26,716 nt of DNA from Albimonas sp041685625 (GCA_041685625.1 JAWLFJ010000049.1:1-26716); one strand, 5' to 3'; counted from the stretch's first letter, positions 7,881 through 16,974 are shown. Made by a program: numbers and translations. The notes: generated by a model not told the origin, from the sequence alone.

Positions 7881-7922
7881 CGAAAAGTATACGGCTGTAT
7901 GCGGTTTGGTTTTTCAGCTGAA
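7881..7922 (-). promoter_or_regulatory. AT-rich promoter with palindromes upstream of the small membrane protein gene
   Basis: Read on the minus strand, a TATACT -10-like box lies upstream of the GGAAGGAG ribosome binding site, preceded by an A-rich stretch. TTCAGCTGAA (7913-7922) is a perfect 10-bp palindrome, and GTATAC/GTATGC (7889-7904 region) form an imperfect inverted repeat overlapping the -10. The low GC stands out sharply from the surroundings. No good -35 consensus is visible. Confidence 0.4.
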
Positions 7923-8079
7923 CCGGGATGAACCGGCCCGCCATTCTTGTTGCGAAGTCTTACGCGCCCCCTCCGCAGCCGGATCATCGCCGGGCGGCGC
8001 AGACTGTCGCACCCCCGCCCGGTCTCTCCGACGCCCGCCTCCGCGCCCAGTCCTCCGGCCTGAGCCGTCCCCGAACGCG

Positions 8080-8113
8080 AAAGGACCTCGGGGCGTCGGC
8101 CCCGAGGTCCTTT
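8080..8113 (-). terminator. Terminator of the tRNA-Ala gene
   Basis: A perfect 15-bp stem, AAAGGACCTCGGGGC (8080-8094) with 8099-8113, and loop GTCG. It lies 27 bases beyond the 3' end of the tRNA on the minus strand, with A/T-rich stem ends giving short T-runs on both strands. Confidence 0.8.
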
Positions 8114-8140
8114 TCGTCGTCAGCGGTGACGGTGGGCGGG

Positions 8141-8216
<76 letters not shown>

Positions 8217-8297
8217 GTCGCCCGCGCGCCGGCCCGGGTCGCCCCGGATCGCTGGGATGGCCGCGGGATAGGACGCCGCGGCCGCGGTTGCAAGCGG

Positions 8298-8321
8298 AAA
8301 ATCGCCCCCGTCCCCGGGGGC
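8298..8321 (-). terminator. Terminator of the TIGR02300 gene
   Basis: On the minus strand GCCCCC-GGGGAC-GGGGGC (8321 to 8304) is followed by GATTTT (8303-8298), about ten bases after the stop at 8332. This is a compact intrinsic terminator. Confidence 0.65.
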
Positions 8322-8331
8322 CTGCGACGCG

Positions 8332-8673
8332 TCAGGTGTCCTCTTCCTTGTCGCTCGAGGCGACGTCGGAGATCTCGCCGAGATCGTCGGAGTCCTCGTC
8401 CTCGTCCTCGAGGAGCGCGTCATCGCCGCCGAGGGCGTCGCTCTCCCCGGACTCGTCGTCGATCAGCGCCTCGCTCTCGGCGGCGACCGGCGCGGGCTTC
8501 TGCGGCTTAGGCTTGGCGCGGCTCGGCGAGGCGCCCGCCTTTCGCTCGCTCAGCGCGTCGAGCGCGTAGGTCGCGCCGCAGTTCGGACAGTCGACGGGGT
8601 CGCGCTTCAGGTCGTAGAAGCGCGTCCCGCAGCTCGGGCAGAGCCGCTTAGCGCCCCATTCGGGTTTGGCCAT
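8332..8673 (-). CDS. TIGR02300 family protein (FYDLN acid domain)
   Basis: 113 residues, with ATG at 8671-8673 (minus) and GAGGGA upstream. The N-terminus MAKPEWGAKRLCPSCGTRFYDLKRDPVDCPNCG holds a CxxC...CxxC zinc ribbon and the FYDLN-like signature. The middle is Lys/Pro/Ala-rich, and the C-terminal third is almost entirely Asp/Glu/Ser (ALLEDEDEDSDDLG). This is exactly the architecture of TIGR02300, an alphaproteobacterial family of unknown function. The start is fixed by the CPSCG motif and length (family about 110-130). A longer minus-strand frame reaching 10428 is only antisense to phaZ. It is divergent from phaZ. Confidence 0.93.
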   Translation of the reverse strand: MAKPEWGAKRLCPSCGTRFYDLKRDPVDCPNCGATYALDALSERKAGASPSRAKPKPQKPAPVAAESEALIDDESGESDALGGDDALLEDEDEDSDDLGEISDVASSDKEEDT

Positions 8674-8883
8674 GGACGGTCCCTCGGACGATCGGTGCGG
8701 AGGTGCGGAATCGAAGGCGCGCCTTGCCACAGGCCCGGAGCCCTGACAAGCGCCGGCTCCGCGGCATCCGCGCCTTTTTTGCAGCCGCGAGACGCCTTGT
8801 TCGCAGCGCAGCGCAGGGTTAGCCTTGCTCCCGCGGCCTGCGGGGTCGCGCCCGTAGCCCCGAGCCGGACGGAGACGTCGCGC

Positions 8884-10161
<1,278 letters not shown>

Positions 10162-10203
10162 TCCCGCCGCTCGGCCCGGCCTCTCGCGGGGGGCTCGCGG
10201 CTC

Positions 10204-10222
10204 GGGGGGGATCGACCCCCCG
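10204..10222 (+). terminator. Hairpin after phaZ
   Basis: CGGGGGG-type arm (10204-10210) and CCCCCC (10216-10221) around ATCGA, with GCGGC/GCCGC extending the stem outward. It lies about 45 bases after the phaZ stop. No T-run. Confidence 0.45.
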
Positions 10223-10276
10223 CTCGCCGCGCGGCCGCGCCCAGGGGCGCGTCCGGGGGCGCCCGGTCCACGCGCC

Positions 10277-11026
10277 GTGATCCGCCTCGGCCGCCGCGCC
10301 GCGGGCCGCCCGGCGCCGGCGCAGGAGCCACGCGTCCTCGCGCTCGAGGAGCCGCCGGTGACGGTGACGCTCCGTCGCTCCCGTGCGGCCCGGCGCTTCA
10401 CGCTCTCGGTCTCCCGTCTCGACGGCACGGCCCGCCTGACGCTGCCCGCCGGCGCCTCGCTGGCGGAGGCCGAGGCGTTCCTCGCACGTCAGTCCGACTG
10501 GCTGGCCGAGGCCGTCGCCCGCGCTCCAGCGAGCGAGGCGGTGCGTCCCGGCGCGTGCCTGCCCTTCCGCGGCGCCCCGGTCACGCTGACGCTCGCGGAG
10601 GGACCCGCCCGCCGCCCGCCGCGGATCGAGGACGCCCGCCTCCTGGTCCACGGCCCGGCGGAGGCCGCGCCGGCCCGCGCCCTCGCCTTCCTCAAGGCCG
10701 CGGCCCGGGACGCGCTCGCCCCCGCCGCGCGGCGCCACGCCGCGACCCTCGGCCGCAACCCCGGGCGGATCGTGCTGCGCGACACGCGCTCGCGCTGGGG
10801 CTCCTGCACCGCCTCGGGCGACCTCAACTTCTGCTGGCGGCTGGTGATGGCCCCGCCCGAGGTGCTCGACTACGTCGCCCTGCACGAGGCCGCGCATCTC
10901 GTGGAGATGAACCACGGCCCTCGCTTCTGGGCGCTCGTCGAGCGTCTCGACCCCGCCTGGCGCACCAAGCGGGACTGGCTGCGGCGCGAGGGGCCGGGCC
11001 TGCACCGCTGGCGCTTCGAGGCGTGA
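10277..11026 (+). CDS. YgjP/SprT-type zinc metalloprotease (DUF45)
   Basis: 249 residues from a GTG at 10277; no good ribosome binding site is seen, so the exact start is uncertain. The domain pattern is that of the M48-like YgjP/DUF45 family: an N-terminal beta-rich half with VTLRRSRAARRFTLSVS (30-46) and LTLPAGASLAEAEAFLARQ (54-72), the signature RDTRSRWGSC (168-177), and the zinc site HEAAH (203-207) with the further ligand His213 in MNHGPRFW. Predicted as a cytoplasmic metal-dependent hydrolase; its substrate is unknown. It is convergent with the membrane protein gene at 11036, only nine bases apart. Confidence 0.88.
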   Translation: MIRLGRRAAGRPAPAQEPRVLALEEPPVTVTLRRSRAARRFTLSVSRLDGTARLTLPAGASLAEAEAFLARQSDWLAEAVARAPASEAVRPGACLPFRGAPVTLTLAEGPARRPPRIEDARLLVHGPAEAAPARALAFLKAAARDALAPAARRHAATLGRNPGRIVLRDTRSRWGSCTASGDLNFCWRLVMAPPEVLDYVALHEAAHLVEMNHGPRFWALVERLDPAWRTKRDWLRREGPGLHRWRFEA

Positions 11027-11035
11027 CGCCGCGCC

Positions 11036-11509
11036 TCAGCGCTGGAAGGCGAGCACGAAGAACACCACGACGACCGTGAACCAGACCCCGGTCAACGTGT
11101 AGGACATCATCTTCGCGGCCGAAGCGGTGCGCGGCCAGAACGCCGTCCGCTGCAGCGCGAAGAGCGCCGGCGTGCCGAAGAGATAGAACCAGAGCAGAAG
11201 CTGGGAGAAGCCCGGCGGCCCCATCCGTCGCGTCCTCGCGCCGTCCCCCGGCAGGTCCAGTCCGCGCAGCGCCGGATCGTCCGGCGCAGGCGCCCGGCCG
11301 CCGCCCGCACCGGTCAGCTCGGCCGCCACCGCCGCCAGGAAGCCCAGCGCCAGCAGGACCTGGACCAGCACCAAGCCGTGCGCGACCGAGAACAGCGGCC
11401 GCGCATACTTGCTCTTGCGCCGCCGGTTCCGCCGTTTTTCCGCTCGCGACGGCCCGCGCGGCGCCCCGCCGCCGCCGCGGCCCGAAGACGTCCCGGAGAC
11501 CTCGTTCAT
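11036..11509 (-). CDS. Small integral membrane protein, unknown
   Basis: 157 residues, with ATG at 11507-11509 (minus) and GGAG eight bases upstream. The N-terminal 35 residues are Gly/Ser then extremely basic (SRAEKRRNRRRKSKY). Three hydrophobic segments follow: about residues 42-65, 103-120 and 135-155. A Gly/Pro/Asp-rich loop lies between the first two. The basic leader predicts a cytoplasmic N-terminus. It is followed upstream (in transcription) by the divergent-to-none spacer before the penicillin-binding protein gene, also on the minus strand, whose stop at 11579 is 69 bases away, so the two could be co-transcribed. I do not recognise the family. Confidence 0.75.
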   Translation of the reverse strand: MNEVSGTSSGRGGGGAPRGPSRAEKRRNRRRKSKYARPLFSVAHGLVLVQVLLALGFLAAVAAELTGAGGGRAPAPDDPALRGLDLPGDGARTRRMGPPGFSQLLLWFYLFGTPALFALQRTAFWPRTASAAKMMSYTLTGVWFTVVVVFFVLAFQR

Positions 11510-11578
11510 CCCGCGGCTCCGCGCGGTTCCGCCGTTCGATGCGTCACGCCGACACTCCCCGTTGCGCTTCCCGGACGG

Positions 11579-13708
11579 TCACGGTCCGTAGCGTTCCCGT
11601 CGCGGCCCGCGGTCCCCGGCCTCGCCGCCGAGCGCGCGGGAGAGGAAGCCCGCCACCCCCGTCACCAGGTCCGAAACGCTTTCGGCCGCGTCGTCCAGCC
11701 CGGCGCCGGGGCGATCGGCCACGGCGTCGCCCGGCGATGCCTCGCCCGGCCCTTCGCTGTCAAGGGGCCGCGGCGGGCGGCCCTCGTGCAGCCGCACCGC
11801 GGCCTCGCGCCATATCTCCGCCGGCAGCCCGCCGCCGGCGACGCCGGTCAGCGGCGTGTTGTCGTCGTAGCCCATCCAGACGCCGATCACGTAATCGGCC
11901 GTGAAGCCGACGAACCAGGCGTCGCGCGCCGCCTGCGTGGTGCCGGTCTTGCCGGCGGCCGGGCGGCCCGGCAGCGCGGCGCGCCGCCCGGTACCGTCGC
12001 GCACCACCGCCTCGAGCATCCCCACGAGGCGGCGCGCCGCCCGCGGCGGCAACGCCTGCCGGCCTTCCGCGGCATGGCGCATCAGCGCCGTCCCCTCGCC
12101 CCTCAGACGCACCGTGCGCACCCCCCAGGGCTCCGTCCGCCGGCCGGCCGAGGCGATCGTGGCGTAGACCCCCGTCATCTCCAGCAGCGTCGCCTCCGAG
12201 GCGCCGAGCGCCGAGGCCGGCCCCGGCGCCACCGGCGACTTCAGGCCCAGATCCCGCGCCGTGGCGACCACCTCCTCCATCCCGACCTCGAGCGCGAGGC
12301 TCACCGCCACGGTGTTCACCGACTTCGCCAGCGCCTCGGTCAGGGTCAGCGCGCCGAAGCTCTCGCCGCGATAGTTCTCCGGCCTCCAGCCCTTCACCTC
12401 GATCGGCCCGTCGATCACCACGTCCGTCGGCCATCGCCCCGCCTTCAGCGCCGCCGCGTAGACGATCGGCTTGAAGGCCGAGCCGGTCTGGCGCATCGCC
12501 TGCGTCGCCCGGTTGAACTGCCCCCCCGAGGCGGCGGCGCCGCGCCCGCCGACGATGGCGCGCACCGCGCCCTCCGGCGTCATCACCACGATGGCCGCCT
12601 CCGCCGCCGAGCCGGGGCGGACCTTGGTCTCGAAGACGTGCGCCAGCGCCGCCTCCGCGGCGCGCTGCGCGGCGGGATCGAAGGTGGTCTCGATCACCAC
12701 GTCCTCCGTGGTCTCGCGCGTCAGCCAGGCCGGTCCCGCCTCCATCACCCAGTCGGCGAACCAGCCGCCCGCCCGCGCCGCCGCCGCGGCGGACAGGCGG
12801 GCCGGCGCCGCCCGCGCCCGCGCCGCCTGTTCGGGCGTCAGACGGCCCTGCTCCTCCATCAACCCGACGATCAGGCTCGCCCGGCCCTGCGCCTCGGCGA
12901 GGTCCGAGGTCGGGGCGTAGCGGCTCGGCGCCTTGAGGAGACCCGCCAGCATCGCCGCTTCGGCCGGGCTCACGGTCCGCGCGGACTTGCCGAAATACCT
13001 CTGCGCCGCCGCCTCGAAACCCCAGGCCCCGGCCCCGAGATAGACCCGGTTGAGATAGACCGACAGGATCTCCTCCTTCGAGTACTTCGCCTCCATCGCC
13101 AGCGCCATCGGCAGTTCCTTGAGCTTGCGCTCGAGGCTGCGCTCATGCGTCAGGAACACGTTCTTCGCGGTCTGCTGCGTCAAAGTGGAGCCGCCCTGCA
13201 CCAGCCGCCCCGCGCGGATGTTGGCCCACATCGCGCGGGCGAGGCCGATCGGGTCGATCCCCCAGTGCTCGAAGAAGCGTCGGTCCTCGGTCGCCACCAC
13301 CGCGTCGACCAGATGCGGCGAGATCTCCGTCGCCCGCAGCGCGCCCCCGTACTGGTCGCCCCGCCAGGCGAAGACCTCGCCGTGCCGGTCCAGCATCGTG
13401 ACCGAGCCGCGCTCGCGCCCGTCGAGCAGCGCCGAGGCCTCGGGCAGTTGCGCGTGGAACACCGCCGCCGTCGCGCCGAGCGCGATGGCGAGGCCGAGCG
13501 CCACGCGGCTTCCGATCCGCCAGCTCCAGCGCAGCACGAACATCACCAGCCCGCGCACCGCCCGGTCCAGCCAGCCGCCGCGGCGGGTCCGGGTCGCGGC
13601 GCGGGCGCGAGGCGTCGCCCGCCGCGCCCCGGCGCCCTTGCGCGGCCCGGCCGCGCCGGACGTCAGCGGCGGCTCGCGCCGCCCGCCTTTCCTGTTCCGT
13701 CCGCTCAC
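11579..13708 (-). CDS. Class A penicillin-binding protein, PBP1A family (glycosyltransferase-transpeptidase)
   Basis: 709 residues. I choose the GTG at 13706-13708 (minus), preceded by AAAGGGAG. The longer frame to 13870 has no ribosome binding site and odd composition. The first 45 residues are very basic and cytoplasmic, then a membrane anchor (about 54-84). The glycosyltransferase family 51 domain has catalytic Glu141 in ATEDRRFFEHWGID, GGSTLTQQTAKN, and ELPMALAMEAKYSKEEILS. The transpeptidase domain has all three motifs: S410-A-F-K413 (TGSAFKP), S463-V-N465 and K587-T-G (GKTGTTQAARDAW). It polymerises and cross-links peptidoglycan at the periplasmic face. It is somewhat shorter than the large PBP1A proteins and lacks an extra insert domain, resembling the shorter PBP1A/PbpC-like paralogues. 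Its own promoter should lie in 13709-13805. Confidence 0.93.
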   Translation of the reverse strand: MSGRNRKGGRREPPLTSGAAGPRKGAGARRATPRARAATRTRRGGWLDRAVRGLVMFVLRWSWRIGSRVALGLAIALGATAAVFHAQLPEASALLDGRERGSVTMLDRHGEVFAWRGDQYGGALRATEISPHLVDAVVATEDRRFFEHWGIDPIGLARAMWANIRAGRLVQGGSTLTQQTAKNVFLTHERSLERKLKELPMALAMEAKYSKEEILSVYLNRVYLGAGAWGFEAAAQRYFGKSARTVSPAEAAMLAGLLKAPSRYAPTSDLAEAQGRASLIVGLMEEQGRLTPEQAARARAAPARLSAAAAARAGGWFADWVMEAGPAWLTRETTEDVVIETTFDPAAQRAAEAALAHVFETKVRPGSAAEAAIVVMTPEGAVRAIVGGRGAAASGGQFNRATQAMRQTGSAFKPIVYAAALKAGRWPTDVVIDGPIEVKGWRPENYRGESFGALTLTEALAKSVNTVAVSLALEVGMEEVVATARDLGLKSPVAPGPASALGASEATLLEMTGVYATIASAGRRTEPWGVRTVRLRGEGTALMRHAAEGRQALPPRAARRLVGMLEAVVRDGTGRRAALPGRPAAGKTGTTQAARDAWFVGFTADYVIGVWMGYDDNTPLTGVAGGGLPAEIWREAAVRLHEGRPPRPLDSEGPGEASPGDAVADRPGAGLDDAAESVSDLVTGVAGFLSRALGGEAGDRGPRRERYGP

Positions 13709-14117
13709 GCGCCGCGCTCCCTTTCCGGGCTTCGTTAGGTCGATCGGACCGGCCTGCTCGATCGGGCGTTCGCCCTTAAGGCAATAAAGCAACCCGGCCA
13801 AAATGTGGAGAGGCGCGGGCGCCCGGGCGTCCCGGCGCGCGCGCCGCGTCGCAGGCGCCGGGGCGCCCATTTCCTAGGCGCCCATTGCATAGGCGCCGCG
13901 CCTCGACGGCCCCCGGCGCCTCCGCCTTCCCGTGCATACGAAGGTCCGACACAAGACCGACGCCGTGCACATGAAAGTCCGACGCGCGCCCTCCCGAAGG
14001 CCGACGCGTGGCCGAGCGATGTCCGACCGCGTCTGCACGGATGTCCGACCCGTTCCGCACGTCCGCGGCACGTCTTCCGCACGGTCGCGGGACGCCTCGC
14101 CGCTCCCCTCCGGCCAG
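13709..14117. promoter_or_regulatory. Divergent intergenic region between the penicillin-binding protein gene and glnK
   Basis: No gene is supported in this spacer. At 13775-13805 an AT-rich island (minus strand TTTTGGCCGGGTTGCTTTAT, then TTGCCTTAAGG) is the best candidate for the promoter of the penicillin-binding protein gene. The stretch 13936-14056 carries the phased direct-repeat array listed separately, followed by the sigma-54 promoter at 14118. Confidence 0.5.
13936..14056. repeat. Array of six phased direct repeats, core GTCCGAC, period 11/22 bp
   Basis: On the plus strand the 7-mer GTCCGAC or a close variant begins at 13944, 13955 (GACCGAC), 13977, 13999 (GGCCGAC), 14021 and 14043. 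The spacings are 11, 22, 22, 22 and 22 bases. The extended unit is about GAWGTCCGACSCG, with looser similarity (GCAC or GCAT) seven to eight bases upstream in several units. The spacing equals one or two turns of B-DNA, so the sites face the same side of the helix. The array ends about 60 bases before the -24 element of the glnK sigma-54 promoter, a normal enhancer distance. It does not match the NtrC consensus I know (GCAC-N7-GTGC-like), so the bound protein is unknown. Confidence 0.75.
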
Positions 14118-14134
14118 TTGGCACGCCACGTGCA
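14118..14134 (+). promoter_or_regulatory. Sigma-54 (-24/-12) promoter of glnK-amtB
   Basis: TTGGCAC at 14118-14124 and GTGCA at 14130-14134 place the invariant GG and GC exactly ten bases apart, as sigma-54 promoters require. Only the first T of the usual TTGCA is changed to G. A start near 14145 would give a leader of about 50 bases. Sigma-54 control of glnK-amtB by nitrogen-responsive activators is well established in proteobacteria. Confidence 0.8.
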
Positions 14135-14196
14135 TGGAAACCGTGGACGCCGGCGCCGTCGACCCGCCGGCGAAAACTGGGAAACGAGGACGGTCC

Positions 14197-14535
14197 ATGA
14201 AACTGATCATCGCGGTCATCAAACCCTTCAAGCTCGAGGAGGTGCGCGAGGCGCTCACCTCCGCGGGCGTGCAGGGCCTCATGGTCTCGGAGGTGAAGGG
14301 CTACGGCAGACAGTCGGGGCACACCGAGATCTATCGCGGCGCGGAATACGTCGTGAACTTCGTGCCCAAGATCAAGCTCGAGATCGTGGTTCCCGACGCC
14401 GCCGTCGAGAAGACGGTGGAGACCATCGCCTCCACCGCCAAGACCGGCAAGATCGGCGACGGCAAGATCTTCGTGCTCGACGTGGAACAGGCTCTCCGGG
14501 TCCGAACCGGCGAGACCGGCGAAGACGCGCTCTGA
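14197..14535 (+). CDS. glnK: PII nitrogen regulatory protein GlnK
   Basis: 112 residues, the standard PII length, with ATG at 14197 and GAGGA upstream. MKLIIAVIKPFKLEEVREAL is the typical start. The T-loop carries GYGRQSGHTEIYRGAEY, with the uridylylation site Tyr51, and the second PII signature is TGKIGDGKIFV near residues 84-94. PII trimers bind ATP/ADP and 2-oxoglutarate, signal nitrogen status and, when deuridylylated, plug the AmtB channel. Adjacency to amtB (46 bases to the chosen start) is the conserved arrangement that marks it as GlnK rather than GlnB. Expression is predicted from the sigma-54 promoter at 14118. Confidence 0.97.
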   Translation: MKLIIAVIKPFKLEEVREALTSAGVQGLMVSEVKGYGRQSGHTEIYRGAEYVVNFVPKIKLEIVVPDAAVEKTVETIASTAKTGKIGDGKIFVLDVEQALRVRTGETGEDAL

Positions 14536-14581
14536 GCCCTTTTTCAACGCCCGAATGACGAAGACAGGGATCGTGAGACAC

Positions 14582-15931
14582 ATGACCAGCAAATTCAGCA
14601 AACACTCGGGCCTCGGCCTGATCGCGCTGGCGGCGATGTCCGCCCCGGCGCTGGCCCAGGAGGCCGACGTGACGCCGCCGAACGAAGAGATCGGCTTCAT
14701 CTTCACCACCTTCATGTTCCTCATCGCCGGCTTCCTGGTGTTCTGGATGGCCGCCGGCTTCGCCATGCTCGAGGCCGGGCTGGTGCGGTCCAAGAACGTG
14801 ACCATGCAGCTGACCAAGAACATCGGCCTCTTCAGCTTCGCCGCGCTGATGTACTTCCTGATCGGTTTCAATCTCATGTATCCGGGTGACGGCTGGTGGA
14901 TAGGCGGCTGGCTCGGCCCGATCTTCTCGCCGACCTCGCTGGAGCCCGTCGGCCTCGCCGGCGCCGAGCCGGACCTGACCTACGCCTCGGTCGGCTCGGA
15001 CTTCTTCTTCCAGCTGATGTTCTGCGCCACCACCGCCTCGATCGTCTCCGGCACGCTGGCCGAGCGCATCAAGCTCTGGCCGTTCCTGATCTTCGTGATC
15101 GTGCTGACCGCGCTGATCTATCCGATCCAGGCCTCCTGGAAGTGGGGCGGCGGCTTCCTCGACAGCGAACTCGGCTTCCTCGACTTCGCCGGCTCGACCG
15201 TCGTGCACTCCGTCGGCGGCTGGGCCGCGCTGGTAGGCGCCATCGTCCTCGGCCCGCGCATCGGCAAGTACAAGGACGGCCGGGTGAACCCGATGCCGGG
15301 CTCGAACCTCGCGCTCGCCACGCTCGGCACCTTCATCCTCTGGCTCGGCTGGTTCGGCTTCAACGGCGGCTCGCAGCTCTACATGGACACCGCCGGCAAC
15401 GTCGCCGACATCTCCCGCATCTTCGCCAACACCAACACGGCGGCCGCGGGCGGCGCCATCGCCGCGCTGATCCTCACCCAGGTGGTCTACGGCAAGGTCG
15501 ACCTGACGATGGTGCTCAACGGCGCCCTCGCGGGCCTCGTCTCGATCACGGCCGAGCCGCTGACGCCGGGCCTCTTCATGGCCACCCTGATCGGCGCCAT
15601 CGGCGGCGTGATCGTGGTGTTCGCCGTGCCGATGCTGGACCGGATGAAGATCGACGACGTCGTCGGCGCCATCCCGGTGCACCTCTTCGCGGGCATCTGG
15701 GGCACCATCGCGGTGCTCCTCACCAACGCCGACGCCACCTTCTTCGGGCAGATCGCCTCGATCCTGATCGTCGGCGTCTTCGTCGTCGTGACCTCGGGGC
15801 TGGTCTGGCTGATCCTGAAGGCCGTGATGGGGATCCGCGCGCCGGAGGAGGACGAGATCGCCGGCCTCGACGCCGCCGAGCTCGGCATGGAGGCCTATCC
15901 GGAGTTCGGCAAGGGCTCGCAGATCACCTGA
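14582..15931 (+). CDS. amtB: Ammonium transporter AmtB
   Basis: 449 residues from ATG at 14582. An in-frame ATG at 14555 would add nine residues before the signal peptide and has no ribosome binding site, though the site for 14582 (AGGGA, distant) is also weak. The N-terminus MTSKFSKHSGLGLIALAAMS...PALAQEA is a cleavable signal peptide, as in other Amt proteins. The rest has about eleven membrane helices. Recognisable motifs are MLEAGLVRSKN, MFCATTASIVSGTLAER, the DFAGSTVVHSVGGWAALVGA signature containing the first pore His, and IPVHLFAGIWGTIAVLL with the second pore His. It conducts ammonium as NH3 plus H+ across the inner membrane and is regulated by GlnK. Co-transcribed with glnK; a strong terminator follows. 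Confidence 0.95.
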   Translation: MTSKFSKHSGLGLIALAAMSAPALAQEADVTPPNEEIGFIFTTFMFLIAGFLVFWMAAGFAMLEAGLVRSKNVTMQLTKNIGLFSFAALMYFLIGFNLMYPGDGWWIGGWLGPIFSPTSLEPVGLAGAEPDLTYASVGSDFFFQLMFCATTASIVSGTLAERIKLWPFLIFVIVLTALIYPIQASWKWGGGFLDSELGFLDFAGSTVVHSVGGWAALVGAIVLGPRIGKYKDGRVNPMPGSNLALATLGTFILWLGWFGFNGGSQLYMDTAGNVADISRIFANTNTAAAGGAIAALILTQVVYGKVDLTMVLNGALAGLVSITAEPLTPGLFMATLIGAIGGVIVVFAVPMLDRMKIDDVVGAIPVHLFAGIWGTIAVLLTNADATFFGQIASILIVGVFVVVTSGLVWLILKAVMGIRAPEEDEIAGLDAAELGMEAYPEFGKGSQIT

Positions 15932-16017
15932 GCCCGGCCCGACACGAGACCCGGGCGCGGGAGAGGCCGCGCCCGGCGGAGTTCCTCCCCCGGGGCGGCC
16001 CCGCCGCCCCGACCTCA

Positions 16018-16049
16018 GGGCCCGGCCGCCGTGCCGGGCCCCTTTTTTT
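16018..16049 (+). terminator. Intrinsic terminator of glnK-amtB
   Basis: Stem GGGCCCGGC (16018-16026) with GCCGGGCCC (16033-16041), six-base loop, followed by CTTTTTTT. This is the most classical rho-independent terminator in the window. Confidence 0.9.
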
Positions 16050-16097
16050 CGCCGTCTCCTTGCCGCAGGCTCGTCGCCGGATCACTCGGAGACGTCC

Positions 16098-16700
16098 ATG
16101 CCCCGCCTCGCCGCCGTCCTCATCGCCCTCGCCGCCGCGACCCCGGCGGCCTTCGCCGCGGGCCCGGACGGGCCCGGCTGGGCCGTCGCGCCGGAGGGCG
16201 CCGCCCTCCGCGACGCCCCAGGCGGCGAGACGGTGCGCGAGGTCGCCCCCGCCGACATCCTGACCGCGACCGAGGAGACCGCCGAGCAGGGCGGAACCCT
16301 CTGGCGCCGCCTCAGCCAAGGCGACGGACCGGACCTCTGGGTCGAGGAGGCCGCGCTCGAGCCCGCGCCGCTCGCCACCTTTCCGGGCTCCGACATGCCC
16401 GTCGCGGGCATCTGCGCGGGGACCGAGCCGTTCTGGTCCGCCGCCTGGGACGAGACCTCCATGGCCGTGCGCCTCGGCCGCGGCGAGGCCGAGGACCGCC
16501 CCGCCTCCGCCGCCACGCCCGAAGGCTGGCGCCACGGCGTGCTCCTCGCGGAGGGCCTGACGCTCGTGTTCGAGGCCCGCGCCTGCCCCTACTCGCCCGT
16601 CGACGGGCTGGTCTGGGGCCGGGGCGCGCTGGTAGAGACCGACGGCGCCCGGCGGGTCCTTCTCGGCTGTTGCCGCCCCCTGCCCCCCGCCTTGCGCTGA
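16098..16700 (+). CDS. Secreted COG3650-like protein with SH3-like N-terminal part
   Basis: 200 residues, with ATG at 16098 and CGGAGA upstream. Residues 1-21 are a signal peptide (hydrophobic Ala/Leu core, FAAGP cleavage region). The segment at about 28-85 resembles a bacterial SH3-like module (GAALRDAPGGETVREVAPADI ends with a WRRLSQG turn and LWVEE strand). The C-terminal half has CAGTEPFWSAAWDE at about 111-124, and ACPYSP and GCC near the end, the pattern of COG3650-type periplasmic proteins. Cys residues in CAGTEPFW, ACPYS and GCC could form disulfides after export. Function not known. It stands alone, with terminators before and after. Confidence 0.75.
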   Translation: MPRLAAVLIALAAATPAAFAAGPDGPGWAVAPEGAALRDAPGGETVREVAPADILTATEETAEQGGTLWRRLSQGDGPDLWVEEAALEPAPLATFPGSDMPVAGICAGTEPFWSAAWDETSMAVRLGRGEAEDRPASAATPEGWRHGVLLAEGLTLVFEARACPYSPVDGLVWGRGALVETDGARRVLLGCCRPLPPALR

Positions 16701-16754
16701 GACGCGTCGTGCCGGCTTGCACCGCCGGCGCGCCGCCGCTATACGAACCGCGCC

Positions 16755-16781
16755 GGGGCGCTGACGCGCCCCAGTTTTGTT
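16755..16781 (+). terminator. Terminator after the COG3650-like gene
   Basis: Seven-bp stem GGGGCGC (16755-16761) and GCGCCCC (16766-16772), tetraloop TGAC, followed by AGTTTTGTT. It lies between the secreted-protein gene and rpmJ; the AT-rich tail may also serve the rpmJ promoter. Confidence 0.65.
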
Positions 16782-16825
16782 TACGCCGCGCGTCCTCTGT
16801 CGCCGGCGCCCGACGGAGACGAGCG

Positions 16826-16951
16826 ATGAAGATCAAGAACTCCCTGCGCTCCCTCAAGCAGCGCCACGCGGATTGCCGTGTCGTGCGCCGTCGCGGGCGC
16901 GTCTACGTCATCAACAAGACGCAGCGGAGGTTCAAGGCCCGTCAGGGCTAA
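16826..16951 (+). CDS. rpmJ: 50S ribosomal protein L36 (cysteine-poor alphaproteobacterial type)
   Basis: 41 residues, with ATG at 16826 and CGGAGAC upstream. It starts MKIKNSLRSLKQRHADCRVV, continues RRRGRVYVINKTQRRFKARQG and matches L36 over its full length. Only one Cys (Cys17) remains, so the four-ligand zinc site of the classical L36 is absent. This is the type often called YkgO or L36 type B, the normal form in alphaproteobacteria. It is part of the large ribosomal subunit. A hairpin follows at 16975. Confidence 0.95.
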   Translation: MKIKNSLRSLKQRHADCRVVRRRGRVYVINKTQRRFKARQG

Positions 16952-16974
16952 GCTCTTCGCAAGCCGAAACCGCG

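Noticed and set aside
13936..14056. CRISPR array or plasmid iterons as explanation for the 22-base repeats
   Set aside because: The conserved part is only about 7-13 bases, the period is 22 without proper spacers, no cas gene is near, and there is no replication initiator gene. A regulatory array upstream of the sigma-54 promoter fits better.
14555..14581. Upstream start for amtB
   Set aside because: It adds nine residues ahead of the signal peptide and has no Shine-Dalgarno sequence. Kept as an alternative only.
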